Positions 22,598-31,643 are shown, counted from the stretch's first letter. The stretch is DNA of 64,000 bases from Pseudomonas sp. LS1212 (GCF_024741815.1 NZ_CP102951.1:2743001-2807000), one strand, 5' to 3'. Translations and numbers: made by a program. The notes: generated by a model not told the origin, from the letters alone.

Positions 22598-23587
22598 TTA
22601 AACGAATACATATTCGAGGGCTTCTTCTGGCGCCGGGTAGGCGCTGTCGCGGGCGAACTGCACAGCCTCTTCGATCAATCCTTTGGCGCGCGCGTCGATT
22701 TCAGCGGCAAGGAGCTCGGTCAACACGCCCGTGTCGAGCAATTGCTGGCGGTAGCGCGGTATCGGGTCTCTCTTGAGCAGCGCGGCTTTCTCGCCTTCGG
22801 GGCGGTATTGCTCGCCGTCGCCCATGAAATGGCCTGCCAGGCGATGGGTCTCGATCTCGATCAAGGTGGGCCCTTCACCGGCGCGGGCGCGGACGATGGC
22901 CTGGGCGGCAGCGGCGAAGACGGCGTCTACATCATTGTCGGCCACGTACACACCGGGCATCCCATAGGCTGCAGCGCGCACATAGTGATGTTTAATCGGG
23001 GTGGCGCTGCACTTGGCCACCGAGATGCCCCAGGCGTTGTCCTCGATCACAAATACCACCGGCAGCTTCCACAGTGCCGCTAGGTTCAGGGTTTCATGGA
23101 AGGCGCCCTGGTTTGCAGCACCGTCGCCGAGGAAGGCGACTGCGACACCGGGTTTGCCTTGCATATGCCGCGACAGTGCTGCGCCAACCGCCGGGCCCAT
23201 GCCTTCGGCGATGATCCCGGAGCAGGAAAAGTTCACCCGTCCATCGAACAGATGCATATGGCCGCCGCGGCCGCCACTAAGGCCAGTTTTCTTGCCGAAG
23301 ATCTCGGCCATCATCTCGTTCAGATTCACACCCTTGGCCACGGCGATGTGATGCGGCCGGTGAGTGGCGGTCACGATGTCCTCGGCGTTAAGGTGTGCGC
23401 AAACGCCGACGGCACAGGGTTCCTGGCCGTTGGACAGATGCATCTCGCCGGGAATCGGGCCTTTGGCCATATTGAAGACGGGTGTCTTGCCTTCCATGTA
23501 AATGCGCTCGATGGCTTCCTCCATATGGCGGCTGACGAGCATCTGCTCGAACATCCAAAGGCGCTGCGCGTTGCTCGGTACGGTCAT
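22598..23587 (-). CDS. TPP-dependent dehydrogenase E1 alpha subunit, cluster B
   Basis: 329 residues from ATG 23587 (GGAG 8 nt upstream; aligns with the start of the A copy). It has the full TPP motif GDG (FLGDGAANQG) through IEDNAWGIS. Acetoin-dehydrogenase and pyruvate-dehydrogenase alpha subunits share this fold. The lack of a large fused E2 and of an E3 gene nearby favours a dedicated acyloin or 2-oxo acid complex that borrows E3 from elsewhere (inference). Confidence 0.92.
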   Translation of the reverse strand: MTVPSNAQRLWMFEQMLVSRHMEEAIERIYMEGKTPVFNMAKGPIPGEMHLSNGQEPCAVGVCAHLNAEDIVTATHRPHHIAVAKGVNLNEMMAEIFGKKTGLSGGRGGHMHLFDGRVNFSCSGIIAEGMGPAVGAALSRHMQGKPGVAVAFLGDGAANQGAFHETLNLAALWKLPVVFVIEDNAWGISVAKCSATPIKHHYVRAAAYGMPGVYVADNDVDAVFAAAAQAIVRARAGEGPTLIEIETHRLAGHFMGDGEQYRPEGEKAALLKRDPIPRYRQQLLDTGVLTELLAAEIDARAKGLIEEAVQFARDSAYPAPEEALEYVFV

Positions 23588-23619
23588 GAGGTCGACTCCA
23601 TGAGTGGGGTTGGGAGGCA

Positions 23620-25197
23620 TCACAATGCGCGCTGACTGAGCAGCGTGCCGATGTGGTTGGCCTGGCGCAGGGCCAGGGCAACAATGGTCAGGGTCGGGTT
23701 CTGCCCGCCGCTGGTCGTGAATTGGCTGCCGTCGGAAATGAACAGGTTGGGAATGTCATGGCTCTGCCCCCACTTGTTCACCACGCCGTCACGCGCCTTG
23801 GCGCTCATGCGGTTGGTGCCCATGTTGTGGCTGGCTGGGTAGGGAGGCAGTTCGATTACCTCGGTCGCACCGGCCGCTTCATAGCATTTGGCGGTCTGTG
23901 CCACGCCATGCACACGCATCGCCGCGTCGTTGACGTGATCGCCCTTGTACACACGCGGGATCGGCAGCCCGTATTGATCTTTTTCACTGGGATGCAAGGT
24001 GATGCGGTTGCTCTCCACCGGCATATCCTCGCCGCACAGCCAGACGCCGGACATGTAGTCGTACTTCTCCATCTGGGCGGCGAAACGACGTCCCCAACCC
24101 TTGCTAGTGGGGTCGAGGAACGCGGAAAGAAACGGCAGGCCCAAGGAGAGAATCTCCATTCGATAGCCGCCGATGAAGCCGCGCGAGGGGTTGTTGTAAG
24201 ACTCGTCGGAAACCACCCCGGCGCAGGTGGTGCCGCGGTACATGTGAACCTTCTTGGGCATCACGCCGAAGATGCCCGCAGTGGTATGGGTCATGTAGTT
24301 GCGCCCGACCTGGCCAGAGGAATTTGCCAGGCCATCGGGAAACATCGATGAGGCGGAGTTGAGCAGCAAGCGCGGCGATTCGATGGAATTACCGGCCACG
24401 CATACCACTCGCGCCTTCTGCCTCTGGATATTGCCCTTGGCGTCTGCATACACAACGGCATTCACCTTGCCCTGGGCGTCGTGCTCGATCTTCAGCACCA
24501 TGGCTTCAGAGCGCACTTCGCAATGGCCGCTGGCCTCAGCGCGGGGAATGTCGGTGTAGAGCGTCGACCACTTGGCCCCCATGCGGCAGCCTTGCATGCA
24601 GAAGCCGATCTGCACGCAGGGCGCGCGGTCGTCATAGGGCTGTGTATTGATTGCCATGGGCCCGGCGAGGATTTCCTTGTAACCCACGCGCTTGGCACCG
24701 GTGGCGAGCACCTTGAAGGAGTTGTGCCATTGGTGGTACGGCATTCCGGTGCTCTGCCCGGTGACGCCCATATGCTGCTCGGCCTTGACGTACCAGGGCT
24801 CCAGCTCCTCAAGAGTGAGCGGCCAATCCAGCAAGTTGGCTCCCTGCAACTCGCCGTTGACACTGCGCATCTTGAATTCGAAATCACGAAAACGCAGAGA
24901 AATGCCGGCCCAATGCACGGTACTGCCACCCACGCCCTTGACGATCCAGGCCGGCAATTGCGGGTTGTCTTTGCTCAGGTGCCAGGGCCCTGCAGCTTCA
25001 CGTTTGTCCAGCCAGGAGATTTTCTTGAACATCGCCCATTCGTCGTTCTCGAAATCGCCAATGCCGTAGCGCTTGCCTGCTTCCAGTACCACCAAATTGA
25101 TGCCCTGTTTGGCCAGGGCATTGGCCAGCGTGCCGCCACCGGCGCCCGAGCCGACGATGACCACGACGCTGTCGTCGTCATGCGCAAAAGTTGTCAT
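23620..25197 (-). CDS. GMC-family flavoprotein dehydrogenase, large subunit, cluster B
   Basis: 525 residues from ATG 25197, preceded by GAGG; the frame extends upstream without a plausible start. FAD motif VIVGSGAGGGTLANALAKQG; C-terminal ASHNMGTNRMSAKARDG and SDGSQFTTSGGQNPTLTI. It is the paralogue of the cluster A enzyme and, like it, has no signal peptide and no cytochrome subunit gene. Probably exported with the Tat-leader protein encoded 58 bp upstream. Confidence 0.92.
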   Translation of the reverse strand: MTTFAHDDDSVVVIVGSGAGGGTLANALAKQGINLVVLEAGKRYGIGDFENDEWAMFKKISWLDKREAAGPWHLSKDNPQLPAWIVKGVGGSTVHWAGISLRFRDFEFKMRSVNGELQGANLLDWPLTLEELEPWYVKAEQHMGVTGQSTGMPYHQWHNSFKVLATGAKRVGYKEILAGPMAINTQPYDDRAPCVQIGFCMQGCRMGAKWSTLYTDIPRAEASGHCEVRSEAMVLKIEHDAQGKVNAVVYADAKGNIQRQKARVVCVAGNSIESPRLLLNSASSMFPDGLANSSGQVGRNYMTHTTAGIFGVMPKKVHMYRGTTCAGVVSDESYNNPSRGFIGGYRMEILSLGLPFLSAFLDPTSKGWGRRFAAQMEKYDYMSGVWLCGEDMPVESNRITLHPSEKDQYGLPIPRVYKGDHVNDAAMRVHGVAQTAKCYEAAGATEVIELPPYPASHNMGTNRMSAKARDGVVNKWGQSHDIPNLFISDGSQFTTSGGQNPTLTIVALALRQANHIGTLLSQRAL

Positions 25198-25255
25198 TGT
25201 CTGTACCTCATATTGTTCTTGTTGTACTGCGAGCGTGCGTGTGCGATGCGCCGAT

Positions 25256-25771
25256 TCAGAGCCAGTCGATATCGTTGTAACCTCGATTGAGATACCCACC
25301 TTTTTCCCAAGAGGAGCCCTCGTAGCCGAACAGCGGAAACAGTGTCTTGTTGTCATAAAGGCCGAACATCAGCGCGGTGCGCACGGCGCTGAAGAACGGT
25401 GTTTCTTCGATGGCTTCCAGCAATGCGACACGCTGGGCTTCTTCAAGGCGGTCGAATGACATGTCATAGGTTTTCATCGAGCGCTTTTGTAAATCACCGA
25501 GCCCCTGATCGATCAGCGTGGGCTGTTCTTTAATCAGCGTCGCCAGCGGGCGAATGTAGTACTCGTCGGTGATGCGATCATGGGGGTAAACGTCTCGTCC
25601 CATGCGCAGCAGGCCGGCGGGTAGCTCAGGTGCAGTCTCATCGGCCAAAAGCTTTACCGGGATCAGTTGTGCGACCACGGCGGTTGCGCCCAATGCAAGC
25701 AGTGATTGACCGGACAGAGACATGAAACGCCTGCGACTGAATCCAGTGTTGGGGCGCAAAGAATCATGCAT
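25256..25771 (-). CDS. Tat-leader small subunit of GMC dehydrogenase, cluster B
   Basis: 171 residues from ATG 25771. Twin-arginine motif SRRRFMSLSGQSLLALGA; the mature part has MGRDVYPHDRITDEYY and FPLFGYEGSSWEKGG, resembling gluconate 2-dehydrogenase subunit 3. First gene of operon B. Its untranslated leader and first codons are similar to those of the lipoate-ligase-like gene at 27627, which suggests a shared origin of the promoter segment. Confidence 0.87.
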   Translation of the reverse strand: MHDSLRPNTGFSRRRFMSLSGQSLLALGATAVVAQLIPVKLLADETAPELPAGLLRMGRDVYPHDRITDEYYIRPLATLIKEQPTLIDQGLGDLQKRSMKTYDMSFDRLEEAQRVALLEAIEETPFFSAVRTALMFGLYDNKTLFPLFGYEGSSWEKGGYLNRGYNDIDWL

Positions 25772-25879
25772 GGCAGAGCTCCAGGCTTTTGCCGGCACAT
25801 CTGCAGGGTGGGAACAGGTGTGACCAGCACTTTTTGTTATGGTTTCGAGGCGTTTATTTTTGCCCCTCATACGCCTATT

Positions 25880-25895
25880 TGCAGTTTGTATGCCA
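25880..25895 (-). promoter_or_regulatory. Sigma-54 (-24/-12) promoter of operon B
   Basis: On the minus strand: TGGCATACAAACTGCA, with GG-N10-GC spacing, 109 nt upstream of the first start codon, the same distance as in operon A. Confidence 0.8.
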
Positions 25896-25994
25896 ATATC
25901 TTGGATGTTCTTTAACCTAATGATTTAAATGGATTTTTTATTTAAATAGAATCCAATTAACACGTGTGATAGATCAGCTGTAAAGCAATGCCCA

Positions 25995-26029
25995 TTACAG
26001 CTGTAAAGCGACTGTAATCTGGTTTACAG
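25995..26029. promoter_or_regulatory. Predicted activator sites upstream of operon B
   Basis: TTACAGCTGTAA at 25995-26006 is followed by an imperfect inverted pair CTGTAA (26012-26017) and TTTACAG (26023-26029). They lie 100-135 bp upstream of the sigma-54 promoter, a typical enhancer position. Shared with operon A and the VOC gene. Confidence 0.6.
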
Positions 26030-26111
26030 CGTCGGTCGGTTCAGCGTGGGGGGGATAGAGAACAGGTAGCGTAATGAACTGAGCACGTCCGGGATGTGCT
26101 CAGTACCTGGT

Positions 26112-26672
26112 TCACTTATTGGGTGTGCGAGGATCCCACAGTAGACGGCTGTGATTTTTTTCGTAGTTAAGGCCGGCAGGGAAACTGACCAGCTCCATCT
26201 GCAATCCCCACGGGGCAAGGAAATATACCCATGTCAGGCCAGCCGCAGGACCTTCAGTAAAGGTACTCGGCGTGCCGAGAACGCTCACATTTCTAGACTT
26301 CAGGTAGGACACTGCCATGTCCATATCATCGACATAAAACGCCAAGTGGTGACCACCAATATCGCTATTTCTAGGCGGGCGGTGGTTTTGCTCCGGCGCT
26401 GTATATTCAAATACTTCCAGGTTAGTGCCGTTGCCACAGCGTATCATTTGGAAGTCTTTGATCGTGGCGCGAGGGTGCACATTCAAATGCCGCTCCATCC
26501 AATCGTCCTCGAACTTGAACGCGCCAAAGTTGAAATAAGCTTCGCAGCCGAGTACCTCTACAAAAAAAGCCGTCGCTTCACGCAGGTTCGGTACGGTTAT
26601 GCCTAAATGCTGCATTCCTCTCATGCCTGGTAGCGTACCGGGCTGCGCGGGTGATGTATTAACTGGGCTCAT
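26112..26672 (-). CDS. VOC-family (glyoxalase/dioxygenase fold) protein
   Basis: 186 residues with metal-ligand candidates His in MQHLGITVP, His in GGHHLAFYVDDM and Glu in LQMELVSFP, the vicinal-oxygen-chelate pattern. AGGAGT precedes the ATG. A copy of the TTACA-N2-TGTAA palindrome lies 67 bp upstream, so it probably belongs to the same regulon. The reaction is unknown; a role on a reactive aldehyde or dicarbonyl intermediate of the pathway is a guess. A 9-bp hairpin at 26078-26104 follows the gene. Confidence 0.8.
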   Translation of the reverse strand: MSPVNTSPAQPGTLPGMRGMQHLGITVPNLREATAFFVEVLGCEAYFNFGAFKFEDDWMERHLNVHPRATIKDFQMIRCGNGTNLEVFEYTAPEQNHRPPRNSDIGGHHLAFYVDDMDMAVSYLKSRNVSVLGTPSTFTEGPAAGLTWVYFLAPWGLQMELVSFPAGLNYEKNHSRLLWDPRTPNK

Positions 26673-26738
26673 GGATCACTCCTGGTAGGAATAGAAATTG
26701 ATTTGGCATGGCGCGTGCTAGGGCAACTGCCAACCTTG

Positions 26739-26750
26739 TTACAGTTGTAA
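26739..26750. promoter_or_regulatory. Predicted activator site upstream of the VOC gene
   Basis: The palindrome TTACAGTTGTAA differs from those at 16876 and 25995 only in the central two bases. No canonically spaced -24/-12 promoter was found between it and the VOC start; the nearest candidate on the minus strand has GG-N11-GC spacing. Confidence 0.5.
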
Positions 26751-26850
26751 TGCGGCCGATTGTTGTGACGCAGACATCGTTATGCTCGGAAATCATTAAC
26801 ATCGCTTTTAATCGCCTGAGTTAAGACGACAGGTGTTTTGATTTTCGTGC

Positions 26851-27627
26851 CTAGGGGCCAAGAGTGAGTTCTGTTCGAGAAAGATGTTGCCGGTAGCAAG
26901 CGTAGAGCTTGCCTGCCATGGACCAGGCACCTGCAACTACCTCATCCAGTGCCACGTGGCTATCCTGGCGACAGCTGATCTGGATGCCGCACTGTAGGTA
27001 GAACGTGTTAACCACCTCCACCATCGATTGCCGCTGATTCTCCATAAGCACCGCCGCATGCGCCAACACCACACAGCGCCCGTCGCTTTGGCGACGACGC
27101 CAACGCTGGGCGGTACCCACCAGTTTGCGGTGCTCAAGGTTGACGTTGTAACGCCCGTCGCAGAACGCGCCTGCGACTTCGCCGAGGTTCGAGCAAAGGT
27201 CAAGGCGATGCAACCAGTGCTGCAATGGCTTGCACAGACGCAAATAGGCGGTCTCAATGCGAGTCGCTTCGTCCTCCCATACAGGCAGGGCATAAGCCAA
27301 TGCGATATTGAGAACGGCGGCAGACTGCGGCACGGGTTCACCACCGGTATCACGCAATGCGACTGGCCAGCCTCGTGCTGCACACTCGTGTCGAGCGGCA
27401 TCGAAGTCCGCCTGACGGCTCAAGCGGCGCGGCATAACCAGCGCTGAATCGAGTGGGCGCCAGAGCAGCAATGCACATTCGAGCGATCCGGCAGAAACCC
27501 GCTCCAGCAACAGACGTTCCGCATCCAAACCCTCTTCAACCGACAGCCGTTGTATTGGGGATTGATCAGGCAGGGACATGAAATGCTCGTGACGCCATCC
27601 TGCGTTAGGGCGCAAATAATCATGCAT
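26851..27627 (-). CDS. Lipoate-protein ligase A-like protein with a captured leader sequence
   Basis: 258 residues of the biotin/lipoate ligase superfamily: RDTGGEPVPQSAAVLNIALAY corresponds to the RRxTGGG...LN region and EHRKLVGTAQRW to the catalytic-Lys loop. It probably attaches lipoate or octanoate to the free lipoyl proteins of clusters A and B. The first codons (MHDYLRPNAGW, then FMSLPDQS) copy the start of the Tat-leader gene at 25771 (MHDSLRPNTGF, then FMSLSGQS) but without its arginine pair. The ligase may natively start at the ATG of MSLPDQSP. Driven by a sigma-54 promoter. Confidence 0.8.
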   Translation of the reverse strand: MHDYLRPNAGWRHEHFMSLPDQSPIQRLSVEEGLDAERLLLERVSAGSLECALLLWRPLDSALVMPRRLSRQADFDAARHECAARGWPVALRDTGGEPVPQSAAVLNIALAYALPVWEDEATRIETAYLRLCKPLQHWLHRLDLCSNLGEVAGAFCDGRYNVNLEHRKLVGTAQRWRRRQSDGRCVVLAHAAVLMENQRQSMVEVVNTFYLQCGIQISCRQDSHVALDEVVAGAWSMAGKLYACYRQHLSRTELTLGP

Positions 27628-27736
27628 GGATGAACTCCAGGCTATGGCCGGCACATCTGCAGGATTACAGGCAGGCGTGGCCAGCACTTATTGTTATGGT
27701 TTTCTATTCATCAAATATGACTCTGGTAGTGTCATA

Positions 27737-27752
27737 GGCAGCATGCGTGCCA
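27737..27752 (-). promoter_or_regulatory. Sigma-54 promoter of the lipoate-ligase-like gene
   Basis: On the minus strand TGGCACGCATGCTGCC, the best match in the window to TGGCAC-N5-TTGC, again 110 nt upstream of the start codon. CTGTAAAG (27836-27843) and CTTTACAcAG (27879-27888) are inverted half-sites further upstream that could serve this promoter and the divergent lipA. Confidence 0.82.
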
Positions 27753-27962
27753 ATTGCAGGATGGATCTGTAAGTTATTGTTTTTTATATGTTTATTTATT
27801 CTGCTGTAGGAAAAAATTATTTGCCTGGAAAAGCACTGTAAAGCGTTTGTGTATTGAATGTGTAACATCGCTGCCGGCTCTTTACACAGTCGATCTACCG
27901 ATGAGTAGGGTGGGCGGCCAGGGATTCATTGGCGTAGTGTTCCTGTGGGAAGTTCAGCGTGT

Positions 27963-27978
27963 TGGCCTGGGCCTTGCT
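27963..27978 (+). promoter_or_regulatory. Sigma-54 promoter of lipA
   Basis: TGGCCTGGGCCTTGCT on the plus strand has GG-N10-GC spacing and a perfect TTGCT -12 element, 112 nt upstream of the lipA start. It is divergent from the ligase promoter, with the half-sites at 27836-27888 between them. Confidence 0.65.
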
Positions 27979-28089
27979 TACTGAGTGACGACTACCACTC
28001 TCGCCTGCAGCAAGTCACCTCCAGTTCGTTCTCGAGTATGGGTTCATCCTGGCGTTGGCTGGCTCGCGCTCATCGTAACGGAGCATCTC

Positions 28090-29061
28090 GTGAACACTCA
28101 GCAAACTACCGACAAACCGCTAAAAGTAGAAGCCGGCATAAAGCTGCGCGGTGCCGAAAAGGTCGCCCGTATTCCGGTCAAGATCATCCCGACCGAAGAA
28201 CTGCCGAAGAAGCCGGACTGGATTCGCGTGCGCATCCCGGTTTCCCCGGAGGTCGACCGCATCAAGCAACTGCTGCGCAAACACAAGTTGCACAGCGTCT
28301 GCGAAGAAGCCTCCTGCCCGAACTTGGGCGAGTGTTTCTCCGGAGGCACCGCGACCTTCATGATCATGGGCGACATCTGCACCCGTCGCTGCCCGTTCTG
28401 TGATGTTGGCCATGGCCGGCCAAAACCCCTGGATGTCGATGAGCCGATAAACCTCGCCGCGGCCATTGCCGACCTGCGCCTGAAGTACGTGGTCATCACC
28501 TCGGTCGACCGTGACGACCTGCGCGACGGTGGTGCCCAGCACTTTGCCGATTGCTTGCGGGAAATTCGCTTGCTGTCGTCGGGTGTACAGCTGGAGACCC
28601 TGGTCCCGGACTATCGTGGGCGCATGGACGTGGCGTTGGCCATCACTGCGCAAGAGCCGCCAGATGTCTTCAACCACAACCTGGAAACCGTGCCGCGCCT
28701 GTACAAGGCTGCGCGTCCAGGTTCGGACTACCAGTGGTCGCTGACCCTGCTGCAGAAATTCAAGGAACTGGTGCCTCACGTGCCGACTAAGTCCGGGCTG
28801 ATGCTGGGGCTGGGTGAAACCGACGAAGAAGTCATCGAAGTGATGCAGCGCATGCGCGAGCACAACATTGACATGCTGACCCTGGGCCAGTACCTGCAGC
28901 CATCGCGCAGCCACTTGCCAGTGCAGCGCTTCGTGCACCCGGACACCTTTGCCTGGTTCGCCGAAGAAGGCTACAAGATGGGCTTCAAGAACGTCGCTTC
29001 CGGCCCGCTAGTGCGTTCGTCTTACCACGCCGACCAGCAGGCCCATAGCGCGGAGGGCTGA
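28090..29061 (+). CDS. lipA: Lipoyl synthase
   Basis: A radical-SAM enzyme inserting two sulfurs into protein-bound octanoate. The radical-SAM cluster motif CTRRCPFC and the auxiliary cluster motif CEEASCPNLGEC are both intact, as is the C-terminal RSSYHAD. Start GTG 28090 is chosen because GGAG lies 7 nt upstream and the protein then has the normal N-terminus; the frame extends to 27985 with no family resemblance. It is not next to lipB, so it is likely a second copy. Its place beside a lipoate ligase and two lipoyl-dependent operons points to a dedicated lipoylation supply. Confidence 0.93.
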   Translation: MNTQQTTDKPLKVEAGIKLRGAEKVARIPVKIIPTEELPKKPDWIRVRIPVSPEVDRIKQLLRKHKLHSVCEEASCPNLGECFSGGTATFMIMGDICTRRCPFCDVGHGRPKPLDVDEPINLAAAIADLRLKYVVITSVDRDDLRDGGAQHFADCLREIRLLSSGVQLETLVPDYRGRMDVALAITAQEPPDVFNHNLETVPRLYKAARPGSDYQWSLTLLQKFKELVPHVPTKSGLMLGLGETDEEVIEVMQRMREHNIDMLTLGQYLQPSRSHLPVQRFVHPDTFAWFAEEGYKMGFKNVASGPLVRSSYHADQQAHSAEG

Positions 29062-29129
29062 GTTGTAGTCACTGCACCTAGCACCCAGGCAGATGCTCTC
29101 AACGACATCGCGATCAATAGTAATGCCTT

Positions 29130-29545
29130 TCACAAGGGCATGGGCGGGAGCCTTAACCATGTGGGCAGTGCTGTGAATCGCCACAGACGGTAACCTTCGG
29201 CCTTGATCAATGCGAAGAGCGCCTTGGCGCTCCTACGGCTCTGCTTTGCTCGAAACGAATCGGCTTTGAGTGCCTGCTCGAGTATTTCGTGAAAGGGACT
29301 GAGCTTGTTGAAGGTCGCGCGCCGCTGGTAGACCGGCTGAATTGCTTCGGGGGCTCTGACCCATTTTCGGATGGTATTGCGCGACAACCCCGTACGTTTG
29401 GCTATCTGATGCAGCGACAGCTTGTCGCGAAAATACATCCGCCGAATTTTCCCCATCATTTCCATGCTAATCACCCTGTGCTCTCCTGCTCAAAAATTGA
29501 GTAGGAGCAGTTGAACACCTGGGTCAGTTTTCGGTCAGCGGCAAC
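29130..29545 (-). mobile_element. IS21-family insertion sequence fragment (istA N-terminus)
   Basis: Codons from ATG 29474 match the start of IstA: MGKIRRMYFRDKLSLHQIAK, then RTGLSRNTIRKWVRAP, an HTH resolvase-like domain. The frame decays after about 95 codons, and istB is absent. Terminal sequence including CTCCTGCTCAAAAATTGAG (29488-29506) lies between the start codon and the adjoining GMC remnant. Confidence 0.8.
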
Positions 29546-29549
29546 ACCC

Positions 29550-29848
29550 TTGTGCGGCCCAAGTCTCGAAATCCAGCGGGTTGCCACGATTAAAAATCAT
29601 GGCGTTAATCGATGAGCTGCCGCCAAGGACTTTGCCAGGTTTTCGTCGATCACCCGGTTGTTCAAGTGCGGTTCCGGGCCAGACTCGCATTGCCAACCCA
29701 AGCGTTTGCTGCCGTAGGCGAAGGGCAGGGCGGCAGGCATATCGATGATTAACGAGCGGTCACGCCCGCCGGCTTCCACCAGCAATACCTTAAGTTTCGG
29801 GTTTTCGCTCAGTCGCGAGGCAATGATGCATCCCGCTGAGCCGGCCCT
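29550..29848 (-). pseudogene. Fragment of a choline-dehydrogenase-like GMC gene
   Basis: Minus-strand pieces read AGSAGCIIASRLSENPKLKV, LLVEAGGRDRSLIIDMPAAL and EPHLNNRVIDE; after a frameshift near 29640 they continue as KVLGGSSSINAMIFNRGNPL. This is the FAD-binding N-terminus of a GMC alcohol dehydrogenase, cut by the IS21 remnant on one side and by the transporter fragment on the other. Confidence 0.75.
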
Positions 29849-29851
29849 ACC

Positions 29852-30223
29852 TTGAAAAACGCCGGTGTGGTAAAGCCGCTGTCAAAAGGAACGGACGCCA
29901 CGGTTTTATTCTTTGTCGCGACCAGTGTTGCCCTCTGGGTAAAATATTTTCTTAGCGACTATAGCCTTGCAAACGTGCAGCCCATAGCAGCTTTGGAATT
30001 GGTGGTAGCAGCTACGCTAATGGCATTGGGGTACATCGGTTGGAATAGAGGGTTGCTGACTGGCAACTTGCTTTTTTTGGCAGCTGTTTCCTACTCGGCG
30101 CCCGTTCTCTCGTCATTGATGAGCATTATCATTCTGAGCACAGGGTTGCAGATATATTTTTGGCAAGGGGCTGCGTTAGTAACATTCGGCTCGCTGTGCT
30201 GCTGGTGGGCAACTCGACGCTGA
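29852..30223 (+). pseudogene. C-terminal fragment of a DMT/EamA-family transporter
   Basis: Three or four hydrophobic segments with PIAALELVVAATLMALGYIG, RGLLTGNLLFLAAVSY and FWQGAALVTFGSLCCWWATR match the last third of YddG-like drug/metabolite exporters. The N-terminal part is missing. The 270 bp that follow to 30497 show nothing recognisable. Confidence 0.6.
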
Positions 30224-30497
30224 TGTACCTTGGTGCAGGGAAGGATTACCAGCCAACGCAAGGAATCCAATGAGTATGGATCCCGACTTGCTCGCATACG
30301 CATTGGTTGTCGCCGGGTAAAAAATATGGACGTCGCCTAAGGGAATCATTTGCGATAGCTGCCGGTCACTGGCGGTTTTGGACGTACTGCATGGCCGCCA
30401 ATTGGCGGCCTGGTTAGAGACGCTAGCGGTGCAAACAGCTATGCACTCTGGCGCGGATCACACGGCAGGAGTTTTAGTGGATCGCCTTTAGCCTGTT

Positions 30498-31640
30498 TTA
30501 TAGATCGATAACTAAGTCCGACGTGGGCTTGCTACAACAAAGCAAGCGCAGACCTTTGTCGATCTCACGTTGCCTGATACCACCGTTGTGGTTCATTTCT
30601 ACCGTGCCCTTCAACAGTGCGGTTTTGCATGTTCCACAGACTCCTTGGCTGCAGGAGGATGGAACGATGGCGCCCGCTTTTTTTGCAGCCGACAAGACCG
30701 TCTGATTACTTGGCATAGTGAAGGTTTTGCCGGATCGTGACAGGGTCACGGTGAAAAGCTCCTCCGGGTTAAGCGAAGGAGCTCGCTCAATTAGCGGTTC
30801 TTCATTCAATACAGCAATGTCGAAGCTTTCCTGGTGATAATGGCCGAAATCGAATTCTGCCTCCCTGAGCAGCGATTTGACCGCGTCCATGTACCCCTGA
30901 GGCCCACACGTAAAGACCTCGCGTTCCTTAAAGTCGGGCACCTGTTGGTGTAACAGAGACAAATCCAGCCTGCCGATCGGTTGCTGCCATCCCGCGTTAT
31001 CGCCGCGTCCTTCGCAAATGTTGATAACTCGTAAACTAGGCATGCTGGTTTGCATGCTCATCAACTCCTCATAGTAGATGATGTCTACGGGCGTACGAGC
31101 GCTATGGACGAAGACAATGTCGAGGTTTCCTGCCATATCGAAGACAGCTCGGGTCATTGACATCAATGGTGTTACGCCAGAACCTGCGGACAGGTACAAC
31201 AATTTAGTCGCAGGATGGCCAACAGGTGTAAAGCTCCCCGCAGGGCCCGAAGCCCGCAGGTTATCTCCGGGGTTTAGATTGTCATGCAACCAGTTGGACA
31301 CGGCTCCGCCAGGCACGCGCTTGACGGTAATGGAGAATGCGAAGGGCCGAGTAGGGGATGACGACACGGTATAACACCGAGCTACAGTCTGACCCGCGAT
31401 GACTGGCGAAATGGTGATGAATTGCCCCGGTTCGAAACTCAGCGCGCTGAAGTCAGCACACCGAAAAATAAACGTCTTTACATCATGCGTTTCCTGTCGC
31501 ACAGCGCAACACTGCAATGTTTTCTGTTCGCCGCTGTTCCATTGTGAGCCAAACGCGCCCCAAGTCTCTGGGTCTGTAAATCGTTGAGTTGCATTAGCGG
31601 TTTCAGGGGGCACTAATCTTTCATAAGTAGTCATGTTCAT
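30498..31640 (-). CDS. Reductase component of a Rieske betaine demethylase (GbcB/Stc-type)
   Basis: 380 residues. The N-terminal ferredoxin-NADP reductase-like module binds flavin (RCYTVSSSPT, GSGVTPLMSM) and NAD(P)H (FTCGPQGYMDAV). The C-terminal plant-type [2Fe-2S] domain has CSQGVCGTCKTALLKG and a fourth Cys in LLCCSKP. It passes electrons from NAD(P)H to the oxygenase encoded 3 bp upstream. The pair resembles glycine betaine (GbcAB) and stachydrine demethylases; the surrounding proline-related genes favour proline betaine as substrate (inference). Confidence 0.9.
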   Translation of the reverse strand: MNMTTYERLVPPETANATQRFTDPETWGAFGSQWNSGEQKTLQCCAVRQETHDVKTFIFRCADFSALSFEPGQFITISPVIAGQTVARCYTVSSSPTRPFAFSITVKRVPGGAVSNWLHDNLNPGDNLRASGPAGSFTPVGHPATKLLYLSAGSGVTPLMSMTRAVFDMAGNLDIVFVHSARTPVDIIYYEELMSMQTSMPSLRVINICEGRGDNAGWQQPIGRLDLSLLHQQVPDFKEREVFTCGPQGYMDAVKSLLREAEFDFGHYHQESFDIAVLNEEPLIERAPSLNPEELFTVTLSRSGKTFTMPSNQTVLSAAKKAGAIVPSSCSQGVCGTCKTALLKGTVEMNHNGGIRQREIDKGLRLLCCSKPTSDLVIDL

Positions 31641-31643
31641 GAC

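Noticed and set aside
26704..26720. Plus-strand GG-N10-GC match (TGGCATGGCGCGTGCT) near the VOC gene
   Set aside because: It points away from the VOC gene toward a convergent gene end, so no plus-strand gene could use it nearby.
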